Positions 9,025 through 18,140 of a stretch of 64,000 bases of DNA are shown one piece after another. Location: NCBI RefSeq assembly GCF_048553275.1, contig NZ_JBLZMW010000014.1, forward strand, positions 80,517 through 144,516. Direction: 5' to 3'. The notes under the pieces were generated by a model that saw only the letters and a list, made by a program, of their open reading frames with translations, searched no databases and was not told the origin of the DNA. The DNA comes from Pacificoceanicola sp048553275. GTDB taxonomy: Bacteria > Pseudomonadota > Alphaproteobacteria > Rhodobacterales > Rhodobacteraceae. A program made the translations under genes and the position numbers. Within the stretch, counting starts at the first letter, position 1. Each line of letters begins with the position of its first letter.

Positions 9025-9888
9025 ATGATGGACGGGCCGGAGCGGTGTCATTTCGACATGGATGGGCTGCGCTATGCGGGGCTGGCGTGGGGGCCGGAGG
9101 GCGGCGTGCCGGTGCTGGCGCTGCATGGCTGGATGGATCACGCGGAGAGTTTCGCCACGCTTGCGCCGCTGCTCGCGGGCTGCCGTGTGGTGGCGCTGGA
9201 CCTGAGCGGGCAGGGGTTGAGCGGGCATCGGGCGGCCCATGCGAGCTACAACATCTGGGATGATCTGCCGCAGTTGGTGGGGGTGCTGGACGCGCTGGGC
9301 TGGGAGCGGGCGGTTCTGATGGGGCATTCGCGGGGGGCGAATATCGCGGGGCTGCTGGCGGCGGCGGTGCCGGAGCGGGTGCGCGGGCTGATCGCGCTCG
9401 ATTCGCTGGCGCCGGAGCCGGTGGAGGCGGATTTCATCACGACGCTGGGGGCCTATGTGCGGGACACGCGCCGGGCGCTGGAGCGGCCCGCGCGGCGGTT
9501 TGCCTCGGTGGAGGCCTATGCCGCGCGGCGGCGGGCGCAGGGCAATTCCGGGGTGGTGGCTGCGGCCCTTGCGGGGCGGGCGTTGGTGGCGGACGGGGAC
9601 GGCTATGTGCTTCAGGCCGACAACCGGATGTTCGCCAGTTCGGCGGTGAAGATGACGGCGGCGGATGTGGAGGCGATGCTGCGGGCGATCCGCTGTCCGG
9701 TGCTGAACATCTGGGCGACGCAGGGCATTCGGCAGCGCCCGAAGCTGGGGGCGTTGGTGGCGATCGCGGAGGCGGTGATCGCCGATTACAGCGTGGCAGA
9801 GGTCGCGGGGGATCATCATTTCCACATGGAGGCGGCGGCCGCCGGGCAGATCGCGGAGGCGGTGTTGCGGTTTGTGGCGCGGCTCTGA
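9025..9888 (+). CDS. Alpha/beta-fold hydrolase
   Basis: 287 residues. The oxyanion motif LHGWMDH (about residues 33-39), nucleophile elbow GHSRG with Ser102 and a late His region (DHHFHME) match the alpha/beta hydrolase family, probably an esterase or lipase acting on a small substrate. Shine-Dalgarno CGGAGGA precedes the double ATG. It stands alone before rimO with a 44-base gap. Substrate is unknown. Confidence 0.88.
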   Translation: MMDGPERCHFDMDGLRYAGLAWGPEGGVPVLALHGWMDHAESFATLAPLLAGCRVVALDLSGQGLSGHRAAHASYNIWDDLPQLVGVLDALGWERAVLMGHSRGANIAGLLAAAVPERVRGLIALDSLAPEPVEADFITTLGAYVRDTRRALERPARRFASVEAYAARRRAQGNSGVVAAALAGRALVADGDGYVLQADNRMFASSAVKMTAADVEAMLRAIRCPVLNIWATQGIRQRPKLGALVAIAEAVIADYSVAEVAGDHHFHMEAAAAGQIAEAVLRFVARL

Positions 9889-9932
9889 GCAGGGGTCTTT
9901 TCCGGGGCGTTCGGGTGGCGTATAGGCAGTCC

Positions 9933-11291
9933 ATGCAGAATCCCCCCGATCTGAGGCCAGACCTCGCCCGCGCCCGCATTACAGAGACCCGCCGTGATGG
10001 TCAGCCGACTATCGGGATGGTCTCGCTCGGCTGTCCCAAGGCCTTGGTGGACAGCGAGCGGATCCTGACGCGGCTGAGGGCTGAAGGGTACGGGATCAGC
10101 GCCGATTACAGCGGCGCGGATGCGGTGATCGTGAACACCTGCGGGTTCCTCGACAGTGCCAAGGCGGAGAGCCTTGAGGCGATCGGCGAGGCGTTGCAGG
10201 AGAACGGGCGGGTGATTGTCACCGGGTGCCTGGGCGCGGAGCCGGAGTTTATCACCGGGGCGCATCCCAAGGTTCTCGCCGTGACCGGTCCGCATCAGTA
10301 CGAACAGGTGCTGGACGCGGTGCACGGGGCGGTGCCGCCCTCGCCCGATCCGTTTGTGGACCTGCTGCCGGCGCGGGGCGTGAGCCTGACACCGCGCCAT
10401 TACAGCTATCTGAAGATTTCTGAAGGCTGCAACCACAAGTGCAAGTTCTGCATCATCCCCGACATGCGCGGGCGGCTGGTCTCGCGCCCGCAGAAGGCGG
10501 TGCTTCGCGAAGCGGAAAAACTGGTCGAGGCGGGCGTGAAGGAGCTTCTGGTGATCTCGCAGGACACCAGCGCCTATGGCACCGACTGGAAGGACCGCGA
10601 CGAGAAGTTCCCCTTCCTGTCTCTGGCAAAGGAGCTGGGCGAACTCGGCGCCTGGGTGCGGATGCATTACGTCTACCCCTATCCGCATGTGCGCGAGGCG
10701 GTGCCGCTGATGGCGGAGGGCAAGATCCTGCCCTATCTCGATATTCCGTTCCAGCACAGCCATCCCGACACGCTGCGCCGCATGGCCCGGCCCGCGGCGG
10801 CAGAGCGCACGCTTGATGAGATCGCCGCATGGCGCGACACCTGCCCGGACATCACCCTGCGCAGCACCTTCATCGTCGGCTATCCCGGCGAAACGGAGGC
10901 GGAATTCCAGCATCTGCTCGACTGGATGGACGAGGCACAGCTCGATCGTGTCGGCTGCTTCAAATACGAAAACGTCGATGGCGCGCGCTCCAACGCGCTG
11001 CCCGATCATGTGCCCGAAGAGGTCAAGCAGGAGCGCTGGGACCGCTTCATGGCAAAGGCTCAGACAATCTCCGAGGCCAAACTCGAAGCCAGGGTCGGCA
11101 GCGTGATCGAGGTGATCGTCGACGATGTTGACGAGGATGGCATCGCCACCTGCCGCACCAAGGCGGATGCGCCGGAGATCGACGGCAACCTGTTCATCGA
11201 CGATGGCGCCGAGGCACTGAAGCCCGGCGATATCGTTTCGGTCGAGGTGGACGAGGCCGGTGAATACGACCTCTGGGGCCAACTCCGCTAA
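9933..11291 (+). CDS. rimO: Ribosomal protein S12 methylthiotransferase RimO
   Basis: Radical SAM enzyme that adds a methylthio group to Asp88 of ribosomal protein S12. The N-terminal UPF0004 domain begins IGMVSLGCPKALVDSE; the radical SAM cluster is Cys166-x3-Cys170-x2-Cys173 (GCNHKCKFC); a TRAM domain closes the protein. The S12-specific SLGCPKN-like opening distinguishes it from MiaB. A GTG at 9915 would add six residues; the ATG at 9933 fits the family better. Confidence 0.95.
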   Translation: MQNPPDLRPDLARARITETRRDGQPTIGMVSLGCPKALVDSERILTRLRAEGYGISADYSGADAVIVNTCGFLDSAKAESLEAIGEALQENGRVIVTGCLGAEPEFITGAHPKVLAVTGPHQYEQVLDAVHGAVPPSPDPFVDLLPARGVSLTPRHYSYLKISEGCNHKCKFCIIPDMRGRLVSRPQKAVLREAEKLVEAGVKELLVISQDTSAYGTDWKDRDEKFPFLSLAKELGELGAWVRMHYVYPYPHVREAVPLMAEGKILPYLDIPFQHSHPDTLRRMARPAAAERTLDEIAAWRDTCPDITLRSTFIVGYPGETEAEFQHLLDWMDEAQLDRVGCFKYENVDGARSNALPDHVPEEVKQERWDRFMAKAQTISEAKLEARVGSVIEVIVDDVDEDGIATCRTKADAPEIDGNLFIDDGAEALKPGDIVSVEVDEAGEYDLWGQLR

Positions 11292-11323
11292 CGCCGTCAC
11301 CCCGGCGAAGGCCCCTGTCCCGG

Positions 11324-11417
11324 CTTCTTCTTTGTGTCAATATCCCGGGGGGAGTCGCAGCATCGCTGCGGCGGGGGGCAGAGCCCCCTCGCGTGGCTTT
11401 GCGCAGCAAAGCCACGC
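11324..11417. repeat. Dispersed multi-hairpin intergenic repeat, copy A
   Basis: Begins CTTCTTCTTT, then TATCCCGGGGGGAG, a short hairpin and GGGGGGCAGAGCCCCC, and is followed by a perfect 12-bp hairpin GCGTGGCTTTGC/GCAAAGCCACGC with loop GCA (11391-11417). Related copies lie at 19323-19420, 24148-24200 and 47820-47915. It sits between the convergent rimO and a minus-strand gene. Confidence 0.65.
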
Positions 11418-11457
11418 CTGTCGACGCGCGTCAGCGCGGCGAAACCGCGAAGCGGGA

Positions 11458-12360
11458 TCAAAGCATGCCGGGGCCGGGGTCGTTGGTGATCTTCTTGCCG
11501 AGGTATTTCTTGCGCGGGCGCGGCGGCAGGTCGATGATGTTCGGCTCATCCTGCGCGAGGAAGGCAAAGGACAGCTGGCAGTCGATGCCGCAGGCGAGGA
11601 TGTCCTCGTACCATGTCTCGTTCAGGCGGCGCACCTCGGGGTGCTGCATGTCGCGCAGGTTGAAAAACGTGGCAAAGAGGCGATCCACGGCGAGCGGTTT
11701 GCCCGCCTCCATACGGCCCAGCATGTAGCGCAGCATCCGGTGCGATTGCACGCGGTAGCGGTCCTGAAACAGGGAGTCGGTGAATTCCCACAGGACGTTG
11801 TCCTTGATATGCGGCGAGCGGTGCACCGCCATGGCGGCGCCCTGTTCGACCAGCCTGTCGCGGATTTCGGGCAGCGCGTCGTGGCGGATGCGCTGCTTGT
11901 CGTCGGAGTAGACGAGGAAGCGGTGCCGTTCCAGGTCCGGGAAGAGGTGCGGCGCGGCCTTGGCGATCTTGGCCTGATGCGCGCTTTCGACCGGATTGCG
12001 CGAGATCGGCAGGTCCAGCGGGATCGGCTTCCAGCCGAAATCAGCGACGATTTTCAGCACTGTGGGGTTGTTCGAGATGAAGTAATGCGGCCAATCGCGG
12101 GCGGTGTTGTTGTGATCGAAGGTAAAGCTGCTGGTGGGGCCGCAGAAGGTGGAATAGACCGCCATCTCCGAGTCGATATCAGGGTAGACCGGGCGTGTCG
12201 GAATGCGCTTTCGCACGGCGTCGAGCGCAAGCGGGGCGAGGTCCATGTCGTCGGAGGGGGCGGTGTCGCCATCGGCAAGTTTTTGAAAAAACCGGCGTTT
12301 CTTGCGCTGGAATTTGCGCAGTTCGGAAATGATGCGCAGTTGCGTCTTGGGTGAAAACAC
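11458..12360 (-). CDS. Putative glycosyltransferase, TOD1/MUCI70-like (DUF616)
   Basis: 300 residues. The stretch VYSTFCGP, DWPHYFISNN, HRFLVYSDDKQ, MAVHRSPH and the late CQLSFAFLAQ follow the order seen in the DUF616/TOD1-type glycosyltransferase-like domain. No signal peptide or membrane segment, so it should act in the cytoplasm, likely on an envelope glycan. It is divergent from another putative glycosyltransferase, 95 bases apart. Assignment rests on motif order only. Confidence 0.6.
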   Translation of the reverse strand: MFSPKTQLRIISELRKFQRKKRRFFQKLADGDTAPSDDMDLAPLALDAVRKRIPTRPVYPDIDSEMAVYSTFCGPTSSFTFDHNNTARDWPHYFISNNPTVLKIVADFGWKPIPLDLPISRNPVESAHQAKIAKAAPHLFPDLERHRFLVYSDDKQRIRHDALPEIRDRLVEQGAAMAVHRSPHIKDNVLWEFTDSLFQDRYRVQSHRMLRYMLGRMEAGKPLAVDRLFATFFNLRDMQHPEVRRLNETWYEDILACGIDCQLSFAFLAQDEPNIIDLPPRPRKKYLGKKITNDPGPGML

Positions 12361-12455
12361 GGATCGGCTCCTGTCGCCAGAAAGTCCTTCTCTTGTAACC
12401 GGCGCAGGGCTGCGGTCAATATGGGGCTGCGCTGCAGCGAGTGGGGACAGGGGCC

Positions 12456-13319
12456 ATGCAGGTCAGGCGGATAAGTTTTTTCTGGGCGCAGGGCGCGGAT
12501 CACGCCCCGGATCTCGTCAAGCGGTGTTGGGATGGCTGGGCGGCCTTGAACCCCGGTTGGGAGATCGCGATCGGTGATACCGCGCAGGCGCGGTCGGTGT
12601 TCGACGCATTGCGGATCGCCGCGCCGCCGGTGACCCTGCAGGGGCAGGCGGATATCTTCCGGGTGCATGATATCGCGGCCCATGGCGGGATTTATGTCGA
12701 TGCGGCGACGATCCCGATCCGGCCATTGGACGATTGGTTGCCGGCCTTGGCGGGGCAGGGGTTCTTCGCCTTTCATGATCCTTATCGCAAACGCTCGATC
12801 GAGAACTGGTTTCTCTATTCCGATCCGGGGGCGGTGTTGACGGAGCGGTGGTTGGATCAGATCCGGCGCTACTGGTCCGTGACGCGCCGCCCACAGGTTG
12901 CGAGGCGGGAGCTGGACCGCGGCTTGAAGGGGGACTTGGCCTGTTGGATGAGTTCGGCGCGGATGGCGCTGTCGGGGCGGGATCTGAAGGCCAAGAGCGT
13001 GATCGAGCCGCGCGACCGGGTTTGGGCCGTGGCCCCGGATGGCGGCGGGGCGCGGCCGGTGCATCCGTATTTCTGGCCGCATTACCTGTTCGATCACATG
13101 CTTCAGACCGACCCGGAGGCGCGGGCGGCGTGGTCCGCCGTGCCCAAGCAGCCGTCCTACAAATCGCTCATGCTGCGCCACTGGAAGAAGTCTTATGCCC
13201 AGATGACGGAGCGGGATGTGGAGACGTTGGTTGCCGGATCGGTGATGCAGAAGCTGGCGTTGAACACCCCGCCGCCGCAGGCCCTGCTGAACAAGGTCTT
13301 TGCGATGGCGGGGCTGTAG
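12456..13319 (+). CDS. Putative GT32-type / capsule-synthesis glycosyltransferase
   Basis: 287 residues. The N-terminus (RISFFWAQG) and the segment DIFRVHDIAAHGGIYVDAAT match sugar transferases of the Gly_transf_sug/Caps_synth type, in which the GGIYxD region carries the metal-binding acidic residue. The second acidic position of a DxD is replaced (DAA), as in some family members. The ATG at 12456 is preferred to an in-frame GTG at 12441. Probably modifies an exopolysaccharide or LPS; no polymer cluster is present around it. Confidence 0.7.
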   Translation: MQVRRISFFWAQGADHAPDLVKRCWDGWAALNPGWEIAIGDTAQARSVFDALRIAAPPVTLQGQADIFRVHDIAAHGGIYVDAATIPIRPLDDWLPALAGQGFFAFHDPYRKRSIENWFLYSDPGAVLTERWLDQIRRYWSVTRRPQVARRELDRGLKGDLACWMSSARMALSGRDLKAKSVIEPRDRVWAVAPDGGGARPVHPYFWPHYLFDHMLQTDPEARAAWSAVPKQPSYKSLMLRHWKKSYAQMTERDVETLVAGSVMQKLALNTPPPQALLNKVFAMAGL

Positions 13320-13332
13320 CGCCGGGGCGGCC

Positions 13333-13791
13333 TCAGGTCTGCTCTTCTTCGAGGTGGATCTTGATGTCGATCAGCACCTTTTGAATGGCGAGGGTTTCCT
13401 TGAGCAGGCGTTTGGCTTCGTTGGCGGTGATGACGCCGTCCTGAATGCTCTGCTGGTATTCGGCCATGAGCATGGCAAAGCGCTGTGACAGGGCGATGAC
13501 ATCCGCATTGACCCCGCCTTCGCTGCGGGAATTGCGGCGGTCGCCGTCGAAATTGAGCGTGATGCCCTTGAGCTCCGCCAGCGCCGCGGTGACATGCGGG
13601 TAGGAGGCGGCCTCTTCGAGGCGGGCGACGGCATCGACGGGAATATAGCGCTCGTCGTGTTCAGCGTGCTCCGAGTAATAGCGGCCCAGCGTGGCCTTGG
13701 ATTTGCCTGTCAGCTCACAGGCGGCTTCGACGCCCACGTCCTTGACCAGCGCTTCGGTGTGCTTCTTGAGGTACCGTCCCAAATTGTTCAT
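13333..13791 (-). CDS. Small HTH-like protein, phage CII-like
   Basis: 152 residues. Residues 20-45 (AACELTGKSKATLGRYYSEH) have the look of a helix-turn-helix, followed by a helical C-terminus rich in Glu/Lys (MLMAEYQQSIQDGVITANEA). It resembles short alphaproteobacterial proteins annotated as CII-like phage regulators. No other phage genes are nearby, so it is more likely a domesticated regulator or structural helper. Shine-Dalgarno AGGGTGA precedes the ATG. Confidence 0.6.
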   Translation of the reverse strand: MNNLGRYLKKHTEALVKDVGVEAACELTGKSKATLGRYYSEHAEHDERYIPVDAVARLEEAASYPHVTAALAELKGITLNFDGDRRNSRSEGGVNADVIALSQRFAMLMAEYQQSIQDGVITANEAKRLLKETLAIQKVLIDIKIHLEEEQT

Positions 13792-13989
13792 CTGTCACCC
13801 TGTCTGACCCGGCCTGCATGCACCGGGGAGTCTGCAATTATTTTTCCCATTACCCGTAAAGGGCCGGGATGTCATTCCTTATCAGGCTCTCGGAAGAGGG
13901 CAAAAGGATACGGGGATTGTGGCCGGTTTTTTGCCGTTCCTGTGTGTTCCAGCGTGTTTGTTTTCGTGTTTGGCCACCCGATCCTGATC

Positions 13990-14029
13990 CGGCGCGAAGG
14001 GCCTGGGCCCCTTAGGGCTCTTCGCGCCG
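13990..14029. other. Long imperfect inverted repeat before tdk
   Basis: Arms CGGCGCGAAGGGCC (13990-14003) and GGCTCTTCGCGCCG (14016-14029) pair with one mismatch around a 12-base loop. It lies in the divergent gap between the CII-like gene and tdk, 55 bases before the tdk start. No T-run follows. Could be an operator or a leader hairpin of tdk. Confidence 0.45.
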
Positions 14030-14083
14030 TCATCGGTTGTCTCGCATCTTGTCAAGACGGCGCGGACCGGGCTAACAGCGCCC

Positions 14084-14662
14084 ATGGCCAAGCTGCATTT
14101 CCATTATTCCACCATGAACGCCGGCAAGAGCACGCTGCTGCTGCAGGCCGCGCACAACTATAACGAACGCGGTATGCAGACCTATCTGATGACCGCCGCC
14201 TTCGATGACCGGGCCGGAGAGGGCAAGATCGGCTCGCGGATCGGGTTGGGGCGGCCGGCGGCGACCTTTGCGCCGGAGGAGGATCTCTTTGCCAAGATCG
14301 AGGCGCGGCTGGCCGAGGGGCCGGTGGCCTGTATTTTCATCGACGAGGCACAGTTCTTGAGCGGGGATCAGGTCTGGCAATTGGCGCGTGTGGTGGATGA
14401 TCTGCGGGTGCCGATCATGGCCTATGGTCTGCGCGTGGATTTCCGGGGGGCGCTGTTCCCCGGCTCGGCGGCGCTTTTGGCGCTGGCCGATGAAATGCGC
14501 GAGGTGCGCACGATCTGCCATTGCGGAAAGAAGGCGACGATGGTGATCCGCCAGGGTCCCGACGGCCAGGTGCTGAAGGATGGGGCGCAGGTGCAGATCG
14601 GCGGCAACGAGACCTACATCAGCCTGTGCCGGAAGCATTGGCGCGAAGCGGTCGGAGACTGA
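14084..14662 (+). CDS. tdk: Thymidine kinase
   Basis: 192-residue type II thymidine kinase: phosphorylates thymidine to dTMP with ATP for salvage. P-loop STMNAGKST is at residues 9-17, Walker B CIFIDEAQFL carries the catalytic Glu, and the zinc-ribbon lasso region has CHCGKKA and a late LCRKHW. No clear Shine-Dalgarno is visible before the ATG. Flanked by unrelated genes. Confidence 0.95.
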   Translation: MAKLHFHYSTMNAGKSTLLLQAAHNYNERGMQTYLMTAAFDDRAGEGKIGSRIGLGRPAATFAPEEDLFAKIEARLAEGPVACIFIDEAQFLSGDQVWQLARVVDDLRVPIMAYGLRVDFRGALFPGSAALLALADEMREVRTICHCGKKATMVIRQGPDGQVLKDGAQVQIGGNETYISLCRKHWREAVGD

Positions 14663-14804
14663 CCGAAGATGGGCATTTGCGCCCTTGGGTTGCGCGATGC
14701 TGGCTCAAATCTCGTTAATTTTCCCTTTTGGCGACACGTCCCTTCCATGATTTCGCCCCATCTTTCCGGCCTCTTGCACGCAAAAGGTGAGAGGATGGGC
14801 AAAG

Positions 14805-16595
14805 ATGATTTATGCAGCGCGCTCTTTATTCCTGGTGGGGACCGGGGTGCTCGTGTTCGGGACGGTCTGGGCCGTTGCGATCTGGAAAGATGTGGTCGTC
14901 CTGCTTCCGGATTTCTGGGATCAGCCTTTTACGGCGATTTCTCTGATGGCGATTGGCGGCGCTCTGTCGTGGATCGGTAAACGCCTCGGCGGCGATGTCA
15001 TGGACGAGGCCAGTCCGATGACGGAATTCGGGGCGGACGTCTCCGGTGCGATGGACTTCGTCAAACACAACCTCGGCCTGTTCAAGCGCCGCAAGGACGC
15101 GCCGCGGGATCCCTCGGAGGTGCGCCGGGATGCGGATCTGAGGATGCAAGCCTACAGCGATATGCTGGAGGAGGCGCCCGCCGAGCTGCATCAGCCACGC
15201 ATGGAACCTGCATCGCCCGCCTCGCGCGCCACGGACAGGACCCGTCCCACCGATCCGGCCAAATTGCAGATCCCGCCGGAGCAGCGCAGCGCATTGGTTG
15301 CGCAACTGCTGGCTGGCGGGGTGAAGGCGGCGGAGCGCTTCATGGCGGAGGCGGGCACGGCGGCCGCGGATGCGCCGCGCGGGCCGGATGAGGCCGGCCG
15401 CCCCGAAGAGCGCGACTTTTCCGCTGCCGATCTGGACCCCCAGACGCCGGTGGCGTTCCAGTCCGGCCGTGTGAAGCTTGTCGCGCAATTCCCGCAGGTT
15501 CCCACGGATAGCTGGATCGGCGGCGGTCCGATGTTGCCTGAGGGCGTGGCGTGGCCGGAGATTGGCGGCAAGCCAGCGAGTTTCTACGCGCAGATTGCCT
15601 TGTCCGACCTGCCCGAAGATCTGTGGGGCGGGCTTGGGCCGCGTGAAGGCTGGATGGTGATTTTCGCGGCAGATGAGCCGAGCACCGAGGTCGTGGTCCT
15701 GCACACGCGCGAGCGCGGCACGACGCGTCAGGCGCCTGAGGAGGCGGATTACTACTTCCGGCTCGAGTCCGGCGAGGAGGCGCTTTCGGCGCTGATCGGG
15801 CCCGAGGCGCTGATGCCGCCGCGCTGGTATCTGAGCGTGGTCGAGGATGACGGGGCAGGGCGTCCCGATCTGTGCAGCCGGTCGGCCTTTGACGCGCTTC
15901 TGGAAAAGCCGACCATGACCGACCCCGGTTTCCTGCCCTTCGATTGGGTCACCACGGTGGCCCTGGTGGATGCGGTGGACGCGATCCTGGAGCGGATGAT
16001 CCGCCGGGCGCTTGCGGATGCCGAGGCGGGCGATCCGGAGAAGGCGGCGGTTGCCGAGGCCATGAGCGGGATGCTGGCCCGGGTGCGGCGGCTGTCGGAC
16101 AAGGTCGAGGCGCGGGCGGAGGTTGCCGATTTCAGTGATCGCGATTGTGCCAAGGTGATCGGCGCCCTTGCCAAGATGACCAACGCGGGCTGGCTGAGCG
16201 AGGCCGCCCGCGCGGAGGGGCGCAAACCGATCAGCCTGCTGCAGTACCAGGGCTTCAAGCGCTATCGCAAGCTGTATGAGGCGCAGGCCCGTCGCACCTA
16301 TTGCGCCGATCCCGAGGCGTTGCCCGAGGCCACGTTGCAGCGGCTGATTCCGGTGTGGCAGGCCGAGGCGGCGCGGGAGGCCTTGTTTGTCGGCAACGCC
16401 GAGGACGATGCGGCGCAGGAGAGGCTGCCGGTGGATGCGCCCTGTCTGCTGCTGATGCCCCCAAGCATGCTGACGGGTTGGCAGATCGGGGATGTGTCGC
16501 GCTGGGCCTTGCAGATTGCGCCGCGGGATCTGGCTATGGGCAGGTTCGAGAATGCCTTTGCCGAAAACGGCCATGGGGCGTTTTGGGATACGTGA
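14805..16595 (+). CDS. Membrane-anchored DUF1963 (YwqG-like) protein
   Basis: 596 residues from the ATG at 14805. Two N-terminal membrane segments (residues about 5-25 and 36-54), a charged linker to about 200, then a DUF1963/YwqG-type domain with SWIGGGPMLPEGVAWPE, FYAQIALSDLP and LLMPPSMLTGW. YwqG-type domains have unknown function. A GTG at 14787 would add six residues; the ATG is chosen because GAGAGG precedes it. Confidence 0.7.
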   Translation: MIYAARSLFLVGTGVLVFGTVWAVAIWKDVVVLLPDFWDQPFTAISLMAIGGALSWIGKRLGGDVMDEASPMTEFGADVSGAMDFVKHNLGLFKRRKDAPRDPSEVRRDADLRMQAYSDMLEEAPAELHQPRMEPASPASRATDRTRPTDPAKLQIPPEQRSALVAQLLAGGVKAAERFMAEAGTAAADAPRGPDEAGRPEERDFSAADLDPQTPVAFQSGRVKLVAQFPQVPTDSWIGGGPMLPEGVAWPEIGGKPASFYAQIALSDLPEDLWGGLGPREGWMVIFAADEPSTEVVVLHTRERGTTRQAPEEADYYFRLESGEEALSALIGPEALMPPRWYLSVVEDDGAGRPDLCSRSAFDALLEKPTMTDPGFLPFDWVTTVALVDAVDAILERMIRRALADAEAGDPEKAAVAEAMSGMLARVRRLSDKVEARAEVADFSDRDCAKVIGALAKMTNAGWLSEAARAEGRKPISLLQYQGFKRYRKLYEAQARRTYCADPEALPEATLQRLIPVWQAEAAREALFVGNAEDDAAQERLPVDAPCLLLMPPSMLTGWQIGDVSRWALQIAPRDLAMGRFENAFAENGHGAFWDT

Positions 16596-16632
16596 GGGTC
16601 ATGGCCGAACGGCGCGGCTTTCCCGTCCCGGT

Positions 16633-17775
16633 CTATTGCGGATTTGCCGGCGGGCGGGCGCGCCGCTCGATCAGAACCGAGCCGACCGAATAGCCGGCCC
16701 CGAAGGAGCATATCACGCCGCGATCGCCCTCGGTCAGATCGTCGGAATGTTTGGAAAACGCGATGATCGACCCGGCAGAGGAGGTGTTGGCGTAATCCTG
16801 CAGGATGTTCGGCTGTTCTTCCGGCTCCGGTGTGCGCCCGAGGACCTTCCTGCCGATGAAATCGTTCATCGTCTTGTTCGCCTGATGCAGCCAGAGGCGT
16901 TTGAGATCGTCCGCCTCCCAGCCTTCGGCGTGCAGGTGCGCGGCGATGTGGGAGGAGACGAGGGGCAGCACTTCCTTGAAGACCTTGCGCCCGTTTTGCA
17001 TGAACTGCATGTCGCGGCGGTCTTCCATCTGGTCATGGGTGCGGCGCAGGAAGCCGTCGTTGTTGCGGATGTTGTTGGAAAACTGTGTAGCGCAGCGGGT
17101 GGAGAGGATGTCGAAGCGCGGGCCTTTGGCTGCCTCGGATGGTTCGATCAGCACGGCCGTTGCCACATCGCCGAAGATGAAATGGCAATCGCGGTCACGC
17201 CATTCGAGGTGGCCGGAACAGATCTCCGGGCATACCACCAGCGCCGCCCTGGCGCTGCCCGCGCGGATCATGTCGGAGGCGGCCTGGATGCCGAAGGTTG
17301 CGGAGGAGCAGGCCACGTTCATGTCGAAGGCAAACCCGCCCGCGCCGAGCAGCTGCTGGATCTCGATGGCAATGGCCGGGTAGGCGCGTTCGTGATTGGA
17401 GGCGGCACAGATGATCAGGTCAATGTCCGTGCCGCTGCGCCCGGCCATGGCGAGGGCCTTTTGCGCCGCATCGAGGGCCATTTCGGCCATGATGCCCGGG
17501 GCTTCATCGGGACGCGCGGGCAGACGCGGATACATGCGGGCCGGGTCGAGCACGCCATCCTTGTCCATGACAAAGCGTTGTTCGATGCCGGAGGCATTCA
17601 GGATGAAGTCGCTGCTTGAGGGGCCCATGGGTTCGGCCTCGCCCGCGGCGATGGCTTCGGCGTGTTCGGCGTTCCAGCGCTCGGCATAGGCATTGAACGC
17701 CACGACAAGTTCATCGTTGGTGATGACCTGCGTGGGGGTGAAGACCCCGTGTCCGGTGATGGCGGGCTGATACAT
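16633..17775 (-). CDS. 3-oxoacyl-ACP synthase III-like (KAS III) enzyme
   Basis: 380 residues of thiolase fold. The catalytic triad is visible: Cys156 in NVACSSATFG, His297 in LWLHQANKTMND and Asn330 in YANTSSAGS. Strong Shine-Dalgarno AGGAGG precedes the ATG at 17775; a longer frame to 17826 has none. It is longer than housekeeping FabH (about 320) and stands alone, away from fatty-acid genes, so it may be a paralogue with an unusual acyl starter rather than FabH itself. Confidence 0.85.
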   Translation of the reverse strand: MYQPAITGHGVFTPTQVITNDELVVAFNAYAERWNAEHAEAIAAGEAEPMGPSSSDFILNASGIEQRFVMDKDGVLDPARMYPRLPARPDEAPGIMAEMALDAAQKALAMAGRSGTDIDLIICAASNHERAYPAIAIEIQQLLGAGGFAFDMNVACSSATFGIQAASDMIRAGSARAALVVCPEICSGHLEWRDRDCHFIFGDVATAVLIEPSEAAKGPRFDILSTRCATQFSNNIRNNDGFLRRTHDQMEDRRDMQFMQNGRKVFKEVLPLVSSHIAAHLHAEGWEADDLKRLWLHQANKTMNDFIGRKVLGRTPEPEEQPNILQDYANTSSAGSIIAFSKHSDDLTEGDRGVICSFGAGYSVGSVLIERRARPPANPQ

Positions 17776-17885
17776 GGCGGATCCTCCTGTTCTGAGGACG
17801 CTTACGGACCTTGGCAGGAAGGTCAACCGGCGGCGTTGCGGAACTTCGGCGGCCTTCTGTGCGTTTTTGGATAAAGGAGGACGTT

Positions 17886-18140
17886 ATGGACCGCTTATCT
17901 CTCTACCTCACGATGATGAGTGCCACCGGCATCGCCGGGGCGTTTGTGATCGGGTTTTTCACCTTCGGTTGGTACACGTGGCAGGCCATCGCGATGTCTG
18001 TGGTCATCGGCGCCTTGACCGGGTGGCCGGCAGCGAAGCTGGTGTCGCGCTACATCAAGGACAATGATCCGCTGCACAATCCGCCAAAAGGCGCGAAAGA
18101 CCATAGCCTGATCCCGAGCCCGAACGCACCGGAAGTCTAG
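17886..18140 (+). CDS. Small two-TM membrane protein
   Basis: 84 residues with two hydrophobic segments (ATGIAGAFVIGFFTFGWY and AIAMSVVIGALTGWPAAKLV) and a polar C-terminal tail with DNDPLHNPPKG. A perfect AAAGGAGG Shine-Dalgarno lies six bases before the ATG. Function unknown; convergent with csaA, which overlaps its 3' end by four bases. Confidence 0.8.
   Translation: MDRLSLYLTMMSATGIAGAFVIGFFTFGWYTWQAIAMSVVIGALTGWPAAKLVSRYIKDNDPLHNPPKGAKDHSLIPSPNAPEV

Noticed and set aside
8908..9825. N-terminal 306-residue extension of the repeat-containing membrane protein
   Set aside because: It is antisense to the alpha/beta hydrolase and has a Pro/Arg/His-rich shadow composition.
13333..13791. Prophage remnant
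   Set aside because: Only one CII-like gene; neighbours are housekeeping genes and there are no phage or integrase genes.
14826..16574. 582-codon minus frame
   Set aside because: Antisense to the DUF1963 gene; no family features.
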